64,000 nt of DNA from Polyangiaceae bacterium (GCA_009781005.1 WQYX01000002.1:1-64000); one strand, 5' to 3'. Shown: positions 9,674 through 18,863, counted from the first letter of the stretch. Numbers and translations: made by a program. The notes: a model not told the origin generated them from the letters alone.

Positions 9674-10947
9674 GGGTTGCTCGCCGGAGCGGCCTCTCCC
9701 TTCTTCGAGAGCAGTTTCTTGGCTTCCGCCAAGTCGAACTTGTGCTCGAGTGTTCCGGACCAATTTTTCTCGAACGGTGCGGCAGCATTCCTTGCGAAGG
9801 CTACGAGTTGGTCACTTCCGGGAAGAGAGACAGGCGCCGGCTCACCGCGCCTGGGAACTTCCGTCCACACGTCCTTTTCATCTGCATGTCGAAGCAGGCA
9901 ACCCTCGCGCAGAAAGAGCTCGAGGTCGGCGGTGGCAGCGAGCAATGCAAGACTCAACACGTACTGCTGAACCTGCTCTGTTTCTTCGACATCCTTTCCT
10001 CGCAAGCCACGTAGCGCGACGAGGTTGATCGTGACGTCGCGCTCGATCGGTCCCTTTGCGAGCACACCACCGAGCACGCGCGCTTCTGGGTTTGGAGCGC
10101 CACCGATAAACTGCTGGATCTTGTCGGTACGGCGGAAAGTAGCAGGTGCATCGGCAAATCCCACGACAGACAACTCCAGCTTGCCCTTCTTCTTCTCCTC
10201 GTCCTTGAGATCTTTCTGCTGCTGTTCACTCAGTGCTTTCCACACCGAATTGAACTGGGCTGCGCTGTGGAGAACTTCGACATCCCACGCGCGGATGATC
10301 GAGCGAACCAGCCTGGGACGCTTCTCGCCAGAGCCACCGCGCGAGTCCCAGACGCCAAACACCAGCGACGTCGGCGCGATGGTGCAGAGCGGCGCGGCGT
10401 TGCCCTTGTTACGCAGGGCCTCGAATGCCTTCGCAATCTCTCCGGCAAGCGTAGGGCTCGCGAGCACGACAGCGTCAGCGCTGCGGTGCGCGAGATCGAG
10501 AAGCGAGCGCTTCTCGATGTGCTGCTCGGCGTTGTCGTCGCCGTCCTGAACCTTGGCCTGCTTGTCCTTCCCCTTCTTCGCTGCCCCATTGTGCAGCACG
10601 ATCTCGATCTGGGGAACGAGATTCGCGAGAGGGTTCAGTTCCTCGCCCTTGTCGTTCTTGCCAGTGGACTTGAAGATCGGCTCGAGACGATTTGCTTGCG
10701 AACCAACCGAGTCGATCGTCGCAACGCGTGCTCCGTCTGCGAGCGTGTCGATGTTGTAGCCAATGTCCGCGTAGGTCGGGGGAAAGATAATGCCACGACC
10801 GCTCTCGTCGGCCTCGACGGGGAGGAGCCGCTGACGGAGCCGGAGTGCGACCGGGCCGCTTTTGGCGTCGAGACACTTGCTAAAAAACTCGGTGGTTGCA
10901 TCGCTTGGTCGCGACGAGGGGGTAGGTTCTGCGGTCTGAGATGTCAT
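9670..10947 (-). CDS. csb1: Type I-G CRISPR protein Csb1 (Cas7 backbone subunit)
   Basis: A 425-residue GSU0053/Csb1-type Cas7. In the family it polymerises along the crRNA spacer in Cascade. The sequence contains the expected landmarks: an N-terminal RQRLLPVE strand, RSIIRAWDVEVLHSAAQFN, and the ELSVVGFADAPA segment before the C-terminal RAMP-like half. The ATG at 10947 overlaps the cas8u stop (ATGA), and its own stop overlaps the csb2 start. Assignment rests on neighbours plus family resemblance; domain details were not checked by search. Confidence 0.87.
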   Translation of the reverse strand: MTSQTAEPTPSSRPSDATTEFFSKCLDAKSGPVALRLRQRLLPVEADESGRGIIFPPTYADIGYNIDTLADGARVATIDSVGSQANRLEPIFKSTGKNDKGEELNPLANLVPQIEIVLHNGAAKKGKDKQAKVQDGDDNAEQHIEKRSLLDLAHRSADAVVLASPTLAGEIAKAFEALRNKGNAAPLCTIAPTSLVFGVWDSRGGSGEKRPRLVRSIIRAWDVEVLHSAAQFNSVWKALSEQQQKDLKDEEKKKGKLELSVVGFADAPATFRRTDKIQQFIGGAPNPEARVLGGVLAKGPIERDVTINLVALRGLRGKDVEETEQVQQYVLSLALLAATADLELFLREGCLLRHADEKDVWTEVPRRGEPAPVSLPGSDQLVAFARNAAAPFEKNWSGTLEHKFDLAEAKKLLSKKGEAAPASNP

Positions 10948-11939
10948 TGTTGGGTCTCCTCTTGTGCGAACGTCGTGACTTTGTTTTTGCCGGAGAGGGC
11001 GAGCTCGAACTCGAACCGACGCGTCGGCATTTTCAGATCGGCTCCTGATAGCGCCGCGCGTGCGAGCATTGGTGGCAACGAGTACCCCCAGACCGCGTAG
11101 CGAACCTTGCGTGTCTCGTCCTTCTCGTACTCATCGGGTCGCGCGTGCTCGAGCCCGATCGCCGCGAGCATCTGCACAAGGGGCGACGCGGCGATGTCAT
11201 CTTTCTGCGTGTTCGGCGAGTAACCCGCGTCGATTGCGGTCCATGCACCTCGTGGATCGAAGTTGAAGCTGCCGCCCATCGGGGTGACCACGTCGAATGG
11301 CGCCTCGATCAGTGCGTCCCGTTTCTCTTGCCAGAGCTGTTGAACTCCACGGCTCTTGATGTCACCCGTCGATTGGTTCTTCTTAGACTTCGCTCGAACG
11401 CCGTGAAGCATTTGTGCGGCGATGCGATTCGCGGAGCGATTTCCCGAGTAGAGCTTGAAGTCCTTGCGCGACGAGCCATCGGCCCAATGGCTCACGGTGA
11501 TGCGCCGATCATCGGCCACAAGCTGAATGGGAAGTGCGTTGCGGTCGCCTTCGGCGCATGGGAACGCTGGGGACTCCATACGCCCCTCATTGCTGGCCTC
11601 GGCGTCGAGAGCGTCCGAATCAGCATCATCGCTTCCGTCGTCCGCAGGCGAGGGAGCGGTCTCGTCATCATCATCGTCGCCATCGGCCGCGCCGCCTTCG
11701 ACGTAGCCAATGGGGGTCAGTTCGACGATCCTCGCGTTTGCGAGAAATGCAAGGACGACCTCGAAGGGGTTCTTGTCACCGTCAGCAGCGAGGACGAACC
11801 TCCCAGGCGATTCGTTCCACTCGAAGTAAGCCTCGGCGCCCCCGAGGAGCACATCGGCGGCTTCAAGGAACCCTAAGCAGGCGAACACCTGTCCTGGATT
11901 CTTGAGATCGACCGGAATGGATGCGGACATGCAAGCCAT
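10944..11939 (-). CDS. Cas8u-like large-subunit candidate of the type I-G effector
   Basis: A 331-residue protein between cas3 and csb1, the position taken by GSU0052-type Cas8u in Geobacter-like I-G operons. The N-terminus (PVDLKNPGQVFACLGFLEAA) fits that family. A low-complexity acidic stretch near residues 90-125 (runs of Asp) is probably a linker. The ATG at 11939 overlaps the cas3 stop (ATGA); MSAS at 11930 is an alternative start. It should help PAM recognition and Cas3 recruitment if the family assignment holds; the sequence alone does not prove it. Confidence 0.75.
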   Translation of the reverse strand: MACMSASIPVDLKNPGQVFACLGFLEAADVLLGGAEAYFEWNESPGRFVLAADGDKNPFEVVLAFLANARIVELTPIGYVEGGAADGDDDDDETAPSPADDGSDDADSDALDAEASNEGRMESPAFPCAEGDRNALPIQLVADDRRITVSHWADGSSRKDFKLYSGNRSANRIAAQMLHGVRAKSKKNQSTGDIKSRGVQQLWQEKRDALIEAPFDVVTPMGGSFNFDPRGAWTAIDAGYSPNTQKDDIAASPLVQMLAAIGLEHARPDEYEKDETRKVRYAVWGYSLPPMLARAALSGADLKMPTRRFEFELALSGKNKVTTFAQEETQQ

Positions 11940-14900
11940 CACCTCTGCTCCCTCTGGTTTCGTCGTGACGTGATCTGATCTGCCGCACGAAGCAGCGCCT
12001 CCAACCATGCAAGTCCCCACGGACCCCAACGCCGAGAGAGGCGCGCGAATCGAAGTGCAACCTCCCGCGCTCGTTCATCGACAACCGACGGTGGCGCGTC
12101 GTCGCAGCCGCTCGTGCCGATCACGGGACGTGCGTAGCCGTGATGTGCTGCGATGAGATGCAGGACGAGATCTTGATCTTCCTGGGGGAGTGCAATGAAT
12201 CCCTCGCTCTTTGCGACATACGGCAGCGACCCCAGCTCGTGGCGATATCCGTCGAGGATGTCGAAGTCGATCGGCCCTTTGGTCTTCGCATAGGGACGTC
12301 CATCCATGGGTGCTTTGAACGCGCGCTGCCAAAGTACTGAGCGCTTTCCTTCGTCATGGAAACTGGCGGCAAGTGCAACGATGTCCTGGTAGTACGCATC
12401 GAGCCCGATTCGCTTCGCGATGGCTCGGGCACACTCTTCCTCCCAACTCTGGTGCTCATCGAGCGTTTGCGGACGGTCGGCCTCGGCGCGTTCGTCCTCC
12501 ATTGCGGCGTCGCCAACCCACCCGTCGATTGCCAATGCCGCCAACGGTTCACCATCCGCCACTTTCGTGACGAACAAATATCGCCGCACCCACCCACCGC
12601 CTGGAGTGGTGCGCCACGATGCAACATCCTGCTCGCTGGCGTCTAGCGGATGAACACGGAATCCTGTGATGGGCACGTCGTTGGCGTCCGGACGAACGAG
12701 CCACGTCGTGGTGGTGTCGTCAGCGGCTTCGGCGGTCGCCTGGGCTTTGTCATCCAAGAGACCGTTGGTAAGACCGCCAAGCCGCGCGTCGACAATGAGC
12801 GTCGCACCGGTAAGTAGATCGTCGAGCTGCTCGCGAGCCTTCTTGGCTTCTTTGCTCTCCTCGCCCTTCTTACCCCTACCCTTCGCGGCTGCGAGTTGTT
12901 CGAGCGTCCGCCATCCCTTCACCTCACCGCGAGGCGTGAGGGCGATAGTGACGACCTGCTTTCTGGGAGGGAGTCGCGCCTCATCGTCCTGCGTCTTGTA
13001 GACGGCCTCGGCGCGCTTGATGAGCCAATCGCGTACGAATTGAGTCTCCGTTTCGAGCTGTTCGCTCGTGTGCGGTGGCGCAGCCTTGAAGAAGCGCTTC
13101 GCCGCCTTGGCGTCCCTGGCGTTGAAGAGGCATTCGTTCCGCACCGGCAGGTGTTGCCGCCAGACAACCGTTGTTCGCGGATCGTTTGGATGGAAACCAC
13201 GAAGCCATGGGTCGATCTCAGGTCGCCCAGGGTGTTCTTCGAGCGACGTCATCGACCAGGCGTCGACGAGTGCGCGTGTGAGCTCGGGGCGAAGCGGCTC
13301 GACCGTCGTCGCCTTGCGCACAGCATCGGCTTGTCGTTGTCGGAGCTGGAGCAGCGCATCCGGGCTGAGGCTGCCTCCTTCGCCGACCGTCTCGAGCAAT
13401 CTGCGAAGAGCACGATGTTTCACAACCTCGGCCTCGTACTCAGCCACGATCTTAGCGTCGGCGTCCTTGAACGCCTTGATGTGCTTCTGAAACGCGGAGA
13501 TCGACTTTTTCAGCTCCTTCTCGGCTTGCTTGCGTTTCTCGTCGGCAGCCTTCTCGTCGCTTGTCCTTTTCCGGCCCTTGCGGATGGACGTCTTCTCGCC
13601 TTGTAGTGCGCTCAAATTCTTCGTCAGCTTCTCGATCTCCAAACGGGCGGCCTTCCACGCATCACGCTTCTCGATCGCCTTCTTTGTTCCATCCGAAGCA
13701 GCGGGTTCGTCTTTGACTACAACGACAACCTTGGCGTCTCCGTCACCACGCCGGTTCACGCGGCCGAGACGCTGGACCATTCGCTCCCACGCGACGAGGT
13801 CGCAAACCATGTGATCCGCATCGAGATCCACCCCAACTTCTCCAGCGGACGTCGCGAGGAGGAAGGCCGAGCGCTCAAGGCTTACATTGGAACCCGCCAG
13901 GAATCCGAGTTGCGCAAGCGCATCGCGCGCCTGGACGCGCTCACGCACGCGGCGCCCGCCCACGAAGAGTTCAATGGTGGGTTCAGCTCCGTCCTTCTTC
14001 GCAAGGCTACGCAGCTCTGTGGCGACATCTTCGGCATCTTCACGCTTGTCGCAGAACACGAGGCAGCGGATGCGGTCAGTTCCCTGCGTTGTCAGGTCCC
14101 ATGCCTGCTTCGCGAGTACACTGGCGAGTCTCGGTCCCTTGCCCTTCTTGTCGGCCTTCGCCTCGTCGCTTTCGTCCTCGCCCCCCTCGCTCGCTGCGTC
14201 GCTCGCATCCCGGACGAGCCGTACGGTGGTCAGCGTCTTCTTCGCGCTCAGGCGCTTCGAGACGACGGAGTTGGCGCGATCTGCCTCGGTGAGCGTCAGT
14301 GGCGTCGAGCCAGCTTCTCGTCCCGTCGCCGAAAGCGAAAGCAATCGAAACTTGGGAAGCAGGTTGCAAAGTGCCGGATCCTTCGGCCCGAACACCTCGA
14401 TACCGCCTTCGATCTGACGCAGCAAATCTTCAAAGGCCGGAACGAGGTGCGCCTCGTCGAGCACGATGAGCGTGTCCGTACCAAGCAGCCCCGCGTGGTA
14501 GGGACGCATCTTCGACGACACGCCATAGCCGGAGAACAGGAGGCGTGAACCCACCATGTCGACAGTGCCCACCACAATGGCGGGTGCGCTTGGATCTTCG
14601 AGCCACTCACGGTTGTCGACGTGCTGCCCGCGAAGGGTTGAGATGGGCAAGGGTCGATTACCAAGGCCCAGCGCGTCGGAGACCGAACGCTCCTCTTGCA
14701 CCCAGTTTCGAAGCTTCTCTGCGACCTCGGTAGCCTGATCGACGACAGCGCGACGATCGACGACGTAGACGAGCCGACGAGGCAATGGCGCACCGAGCGC
14801 TCGTGCGACGAGCCAGACTACTATCGTCGCGGTCTTCCCGAGGCCAGTCGGAATATCAAGCGTAGAAACAGCTTCTCCTTGCCTGAACCGGCGGAATAGC

Positions 14901-15082
14901 TCGAGCTGCCAAGGGAAGGGGGTCTGCCCCTCCTCGAGGCCGAGAGCCCCCATGAGCCACTGCAAGCCGAGGTCATGGTCACCATGGTTGGGCATGAATT
15001 CCAATGCCTGTGGTGCTCCACCCATGAACACCCCCTCATGGCCTTCACGGTCTGCTCGACCAGAACCATCATCGGACTCCAT
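11939..15082 (-). CDS. cas3: CRISPR-associated helicase-nuclease Cas3 (helicase-HD order)
   Basis: A 1047-residue Cas3 with the domain order reversed from most type I systems. The superfamily 2 helicase comes first (Walker A PTGLGKT ending at residue 84, DEAH near 208, motif VI QRLGRVNRRG near 436) and the HD nuclease lies at the C-terminus (HDEGKR near 909, then HHGYARP). This order is typical of type I-G. A highly charged Lys/Glu/Ala segment (about 465-555) predicts a long coiled coil between the helicase and the rest. ATG 15082 is preferred over 15118 because AAGGAG lies six bases before it. It degrades target DNA after Cascade binding (family knowledge). It heads the effector operon, 65 bp downstream of the WYL regulator. 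Confidence 0.92.
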   Translation of the reverse strand: MESDDGSGRADREGHEGVFMGGAPQALEFMPNHGDHDLGLQWLMGALGLEEGQTPFPWQLELFRRFRQGEAVSTLDIPTGLGKTATIVVWLVARALGAPLPRRLVYVVDRRAVVDQATEVAEKLRNWVQEERSVSDALGLGNRPLPISTLRGQHVDNREWLEDPSAPAIVVGTVDMVGSRLLFSGYGVSSKMRPYHAGLLGTDTLIVLDEAHLVPAFEDLLRQIEGGIEVFGPKDPALCNLLPKFRLLSLSATGREAGSTPLTLTEADRANSVVSKRLSAKKTLTTVRLVRDASDAASEGGEDESDEAKADKKGKGPRLASVLAKQAWDLTTQGTDRIRCLVFCDKREDAEDVATELRSLAKKDGAEPTIELFVGGRRVRERVQARDALAQLGFLAGSNVSLERSAFLLATSAGEVGVDLDADHMVCDLVAWERMVQRLGRVNRRGDGDAKVVVVVKDEPAASDGTKKAIEKRDAWKAARLEIEKLTKNLSALQGEKTSIRKGRKRTSDEKAADEKRKQAEKELKKSISAFQKHIKAFKDADAKIVAEYEAEVVKHRALRRLLETVGEGGSLSPDALLQLRQRQADAVRKATTVEPLRPELTRALVDAWSMTSLEEHPGRPEIDPWLRGFHPNDPRTTVVWRQHLPVRNECLFNARDAKAAKRFFKAAPPHTSEQLETETQFVRDWLIKRAEAVYKTQDDEARLPPRKQVVTIALTPRGEVKGWRTLEQLAAAKGRGKKGEESKEAKKAREQLDDLLTGATLIVDARLGGLTNGLLDDKAQATAEAADDTTTTWLVRPDANDVPITGFRVHPLDASEQDVASWRTTPGGGWVRRYLFVTKVADGEPLAALAIDGWVGDAAMEDERAEADRPQTLDEHQSWEEECARAIAKRIGLDAYYQDIVALAASFHDEGKRSVLWQRAFKAPMDGRPYAKTKGPIDFDILDGYRHELGSLPYVAKSEGFIALPQEDQDLVLHLIAAHHGYARPVIGTSGCDDAPPSVVDERAREVALRFARLSRRWGPWGLAWLEALLRAADQITSRRNQREQR

Positions 15083-15147
15083 CAACCTCTCCTTCCAATT
15101 CCCGGTTTCATGAAACACACCCTACAACCCGTATGCGACAAGGACGG

Positions 15148-16140
15148 TCACAGCCTCTCCGATTTTTTCTGAGCGGCCTCCGCTGCACGGCGATGCTCCT
15201 TGCGCACGCGATCGGCGAGCGCCTTCGGTTGCAGCACGGAGACTTCGGCCCCAAAGCTTAGAAACCAGGCGACGAGGGGCGGGCCCACGGGGATCTCGAG
15301 TTCGACGCCGAGCGTCCCATCCTCCCCTCTGTCGAGCCGCTGGCTGGGATGGATCTTCTTTTCAGCGACGAAGGGGGCGGCTTGCGCCGAGAACCGAAGG
15401 TGGACTCGCTCGTTGTGCCCCGACCACGGGCCAAAGCTTCCCTGAAGCATGGGTGACGCCGAGAAATGCTCCCGCGGAGTGAAGAACTGGCCGGTCTTCT
15501 CGACGGATACCGCCCGATTCACCAGGAAGGTTCGTACTTGGCGGCGTTTGTGGCAGAAGCCAATGAGATAGAGCGCGCCAGCCTGGACGTGCAGGTGATA
15601 CGGGTTGACCAGCCGGCGTGAGGGATGCTGCTGGCGAGGCTTGCGATAAACGAGTTCGACCGTCTCACGCCGCTCGAGCGCCGAAAGCAGCTTCTCGATC
15701 ACGGCGTGAGAGCGACGATGGTCGTGACTGGCCCCTGATAATGCGCTGATCTGGCGTGTGGCAGCTGCGGCGCGCTGGGAAATCTCCTTCGGCACGGCAG
15801 ACCGAATCTTCTCCAGCGCGGAGATGGCGGCTTCGTGAAAGACGGTGCCAGCGAGCCCTGCGAGCAGGTCTCGGCCCGTCGACAGCGCGAGCATCTCGGC
15901 AAAGGTGAGAGTCAGCGAGAGCCGTCTCTTGTGCCCCTCCATGATGCGCCATCGTTTTTGGGCATCGTCCGGGTCTTGATAGAGTGGCACTCCCGTGCTC
16001 TCGAGCACCGCGAGATCCCGATAGATGGTGCGGGTGGTGCAGCCAAGTTCCCTGGCGGCCTCACCAACTGCCAACTCTCGCCGCTCCTCCAGGAGCTGAG
16101 TCAGCCTGTGCTGCCGTCGGAATGAGTCTCCACGCCCCAT
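15148..16140 (-). CDS. WYL-domain transcriptional regulator of the cas operon (DeoR/HTH-WYL)
   Basis: A 330-residue protein with an N-terminal winged helix-turn-helix (GEAARELGCTTRTIYRDL, about residues 25-45), a central WYL ligand-binding domain (YHLHVQAGALYLIGFCHKRR) and a C-terminal WCX-like extension. WYL regulators repress or activate CRISPR and other defence operons (established for several systems). It precedes cas3 in the same direction by 65 bp, so autoregulation plus cas control is a reasonable inference. An inverted repeat GAGTGCGT-N13-ACGCACTC lies at 16208-16236 upstream of the ATG. The open frame beyond 16140 is not family-like. Confidence 0.85.
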   Translation of the reverse strand: MGRGDSFRRQHRLTQLLEERRELAVGEAARELGCTTRTIYRDLAVLESTGVPLYQDPDDAQKRWRIMEGHKRRLSLTLTFAEMLALSTGRDLLAGLAGTVFHEAAISALEKIRSAVPKEISQRAAAATRQISALSGASHDHRRSHAVIEKLLSALERRETVELVYRKPRQQHPSRRLVNPYHLHVQAGALYLIGFCHKRRQVRTFLVNRAVSVEKTGQFFTPREHFSASPMLQGSFGPWSGHNERVHLRFSAQAAPFVAEKKIHPSQRLDRGEDGTLGVELEIPVGPPLVAWFLSFGAEVSVLQPKALADRVRKEHRRAAEAAQKKSERL

Positions 16141-16149
16141 AAGCGCGGC

Positions 16150-16236
16150 ACTATACACCTTTAGGGCTGCGCGGCGATGCCTCAGTTGTAGGTGCGAGCC
16201 TTCCCCCGAGTGCGTGTGCGAGTAGCATACGCACTC
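16150..16236 (-). promoter_or_regulatory. Putative promoter/operator of the WYL-cas operon
   Basis: On the minus strand a TATAGT -10-like hexamer (16150-16155) lies just before the WYL start. About 55 bp upstream is a perfect 8-bp inverted repeat, GAGTGCGT (16208-16215) and ACGCACTC (16229-16236), with a 13-base spacer. The geometry suits a dimeric helix-turn-helix regulator. The -10 assignment is tentative because it would leave a very short leader. Confidence 0.4.
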
Positions 16237-16253
16237 AGCGTCGCACGTCTCCG

Positions 16254-16371
16254 CTAGCCCGGATAATTCACGACGACTCCGCGTAGAAGAGCCGATCCCT
16301 TTGCGGCGTGCGCCCTTCTCGCTTCGGTCTCGGCCGTCTGCAGAAATCGCGTCATGAATGATCCGGGCTAG
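16254..16371. mobile_element. MITE-like element with 22-bp terminal inverted repeats
   Basis: The outer 22 bases at each end (16254-16275 and 16350-16371) are inverted copies with 20 of 22 matching, starting CTAGCCCGGAT. The 118-bp element has no coding capacity. It looks like a non-autonomous derivative of an insertion sequence whose transposase is not in the window. Confidence 0.65.
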
Positions 16372-16446
16372 AGGGAGCACAATCGGAGGCGCAGGAGGTG
16401 CTCCAAGGGGCAGTGGCAGTCCTGGTTTTCCAGAAATCCCCGGCAA

Positions 16447-16530
16447 TGGCCTGCCCCTACAACCAACAAGGGGCGCACCGCGGGGCAGCACGGGGCAATC
16501 GTAGGGGCGGCCCTTGTAGCCGCCCTTATG
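16447..16530. repeat. REPIN-like doublet 1
   Basis: Two inverted REP-like units face each other: one ends GCCCCTAC, the other starts GTAGGGGCGGCC and folds on GGGCGGC/GCCGCCC. The GTAG head followed by a hairpin is the signature of REP sequences mobilised by RAYT transposases (established knowledge). Sister copies: 23505-23576 and 52850-52924; a half copy is at 16919-16954. Confidence 0.65.
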
Positions 16531-16536
16531 AAGTCC

Positions 16537-16819
16537 TCAACCGCAAGATCCCCCGGTCGCAAATGGCATCGGAGCTCCCTCAACCGCAAGACCCCCCAGT
16601 CGCGAGGGGCATCGGAGATCTCTTAACCGCAGGATCCCCCGGTCGCGACCTCCCTTGCCTGCGGTTCGAATTCGCTGAAGACCCCCTCGCGACCCCCTTG
16701 CCTGCGGTTCGAGTTCGCGGAGGACCCCCTCGCGACTCCCCTTACCTGCGGTTCGAGTTCGCTGAAGACTCCCTCGCGACCCCCCTTACCTGCGGTTCGA
16801 GTTCGCGGAGGACCCGGTC
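16537..16819. repeat. 43/44-bp tandem repeat array in two opposing blocks
   Basis: The right block has four units starting at 16645, 16689, 16732 and 16776 (44, 43, 44 and 44 bases) with core CTGCGGTTCGAGTTCGC. Odd and even units differ in a matching way (CTGAAG versus CGGAGG), suggesting an 87-bp dimer duplicated. The left block has three units 43 bases apart (from 16537, 16580 and 16623) whose reverse complement shares GCGAC..TTGCGGTT with the right block. There are no variable spacers, so it is not a CRISPR array. The last unit runs on into an open frame ending at 16905 (SELFDSLLRESMRRLGATAPA), which may be the 3' remnant of a lost gene. Confidence 0.75.
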
Positions 16820-16967
16820 GAGAGCGCCTACGCGGTGATTTCGGAGCTATTCGACAGCCTGCTGCGCGAATCGATGCGTCGGCTGGGCGCTACGGCGCCT
16901 GCGTAATCACAGGGCATTCGTAGGGGCGGCCCTTAAGGCGCACCTTGTGCGCCCATTTCCCCACCAC
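16820..16967. other. Gene remnant tail and half REP (16919-16954)
   Basis: The first 86 bases read as the C-terminus of an unidentified protein, ending at TAA 16903-16905 and continuous in frame only with the last tandem unit. The REP half GTAGGGGCGGCCC follows, with a GGCGCAC/GTGCGCC hairpin, up to the stop of the transporter gene. No intact gene was seen. Confidence 0.5.
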
Positions 16968-18845
16968 TCAATACGGCCACAACAACGGAAGCACCACTAC
17001 CATCACAATGCCGAAGAGCACTTGCAAGGGCAGGCCCACTTTTACGTAATCCATGAACGTATACTGCCCCGCAGACATCACCAGCGCGTTGGGTGGCGTG
17101 GAAAAGGGGCTCGCAAAGCACATGCTGGCCGCCACTGTAACGGCAAACAGGAAAGGATACGGGCTGACACCTATTTCATGGGCAGAATGCATCGCAACAG
17201 GAGTAAAAAGCACCGCCGTCGCGGTATTGCTGATGAAAAGCGTGAGCAGCGAGGTGGCAAAATAGATCCCCGCCATCAAAGCCGTGGGACCAAAACCTCC
17301 CAACCCTTCCACCAATCCTCTGGAGATGGATGCGGCGGCGCCGGTTTTTTCGATCGCCAACGACATGGGCAACATGGCGCCAATCAATACGACGCTCTCC
17401 CAGTTGATGGTTTTGTAGGCTTCTTCGACATTGCGAAAACACCCCGTGAGGACCATTCCCACGGCCGCCATCAACACGGCGGCAACGGCAGGCACCACGT
17501 TGAAGGCCATCAACATCACCATGCCGATCATGATGGCCGCCGCGAGAGGAGCTTTATGATCGAGCGTGATCTTCGACGCCTCCGCAAGCGGTTGCCCGAT
17601 GACCACCCACTCCGACGATTCCTCGCTGAGCCGCGCGATGTCGCTCCATTCGCCCTGAACCAAGAGCACGTCTCCCGACTGCAATTTTTCGTGTTTCAGG
17701 TTTTGCAAGATGTGCTCTTGCTTGCGTTGGATGCCCAGGATATTGATCTTGTATTTTTCGCGGAAACCCGAATTTCGAACCGGCTGATTCACCAGTCTCG
17801 AGTTGGAAAATACCACGACCTCCGCGATCCCAATCTCGTCGAACCGGAGCTTGCCCGCAAAAGCGGGTGCTTCCTCTTCCGATTCGTGCATATCGATCAT
17901 GTCGACCTTATGTTCGACCGCAAATCGCCGTACCTGCTCGAAGGAACCGGAAAGATACAGGACGTCGTTCTCTACGATCACAGTTTCGGGACCGGCCAAT
18001 CTCTGATTGATGGTTTTCAGGAATTTTTGATTGATGGTCTTCAGGAACAGGCTACGACCATGGGCCCGGCGCCTTATTTCTAATACATTGATATTGTACC
18101 GCTTGGGTATGTTCAATTCCTGCAATGTCTTGCCCGTCAACGACGATCCGGGGATCGACCGCACGCGGAACAGGTTCTGCGAAAGCTGGTACTCATTGGC
18201 CAAATCTTTGAGCGATTTCGGTTTTTTTTCATCCCCCGCGTCCTTGTCTTTCGTGAGAAAAATTTTGCTGAGGGGACCAAGAGCAACAATCCCCAGCGAG
18301 ACGCAAATCATGCCGACGGGCAGGAATGAAAAGAACGAGAGGCCCTCGAGACCCGCATCCCTGAGCGCGCCGTCGATGACCAAGTTTGGCGGCGTTCCGA
18401 TGAGAGTCATCATTCCGCCCATGCTGCTCGCAAAAGCCAGCGGCATCAGGAAACGGCTCGGACTGGTGTCGGCTGCAACGGCCAGGCTCACGACGATCGG
18501 GAGCATCAGAGCGACCGTGCCGGTGTTGCTCACGAAACCCCCAATCACCGCCGTCACCATCATCACCATCACAAACAGTCTCGTCTGACGATGGCCAGAC
18601 AAGGTCAGTATTTTTCTGCTGATGACGTTGGCCAGTCCGGTACGTAAAATGCCGCCTCCCACGACGAACAGCCCGATCATCATGATAATCACGGGACTCG
18701 AAAACCCCGCGAGTGCCTCGCCGGGCGTCAGTATCTTGAACAACATCAAGAGGATGAGCGCGCACAACGCCACGAGGTCCGAACGAATTGTGCCAGTTAC
18801 GAAGAAGACGATGGCGAGAACCAATATGGCAAACGTGATGAACAT
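16968..18845 (-). CDS. SLC13/DASS-type anion transporter with two TrkA-C (RCK_C) domains
   Basis: A 625-residue membrane protein. Hydrophobic segments fill residues 1-190 and 400-625. Between them is a cytoplasmic region with two RCK_C/TrkA-C-like domains (about 205-290 and 300-385). This architecture belongs to the divalent anion/Na+ symporter family (sulfate, dicarboxylate and similar); the substrate is unknown. The repeated motifs SNTGTVALMLP and SNTATAVLFTP are the family's duplicated substrate-site loops. It starts 18 bp after accC on the same strand. Codon use and local GC look lower than in neighbours, which suggests horizontal origin, although it sits at the end of the mutasome-accC run. 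Confidence 0.85.
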   Translation of the reverse strand: MFITFAILVLAIVFFVTGTIRSDLVALCALILLMLFKILTPGEALAGFSSPVIIMMIGLFVVGGGILRTGLANVISRKILTLSGHRQTRLFVMVMMVTAVIGGFVSNTGTVALMLPIVVSLAVAADTSPSRFLMPLAFASSMGGMMTLIGTPPNLVIDGALRDAGLEGLSFFSFLPVGMICVSLGIVALGPLSKIFLTKDKDAGDEKKPKSLKDLANEYQLSQNLFRVRSIPGSSLTGKTLQELNIPKRYNINVLEIRRRAHGRSLFLKTINQKFLKTINQRLAGPETVIVENDVLYLSGSFEQVRRFAVEHKVDMIDMHESEEEAPAFAGKLRFDEIGIAEVVVFSNSRLVNQPVRNSGFREKYKINILGIQRKQEHILQNLKHEKLQSGDVLLVQGEWSDIARLSEESSEWVVIGQPLAEASKITLDHKAPLAAAIMIGMVMLMAFNVVPAVAAVLMAAVGMVLTGCFRNVEEAYKTINWESVVLIGAMLPMSLAIEKTGAAASISRGLVEGLGGFGPTALMAGIYFATSLLTLFISNTATAVLFTPVAMHSAHEIGVSPYPFLFAVTVAASMCFASPFSTPPNALVMSAGQYTFMDYVKVGLPLQVLFGIVMVVVLPLLWPY

Positions 18846-18863
18846 GGTCGGTATGCCGCGCAG

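Noticed and set aside
16537-16819. Possible CRISPR array next to the cas operon
   Set aside because: Units are contiguous, 43-44 bp, and similar over their whole length with no variable spacers; two blocks are in opposite orientation.
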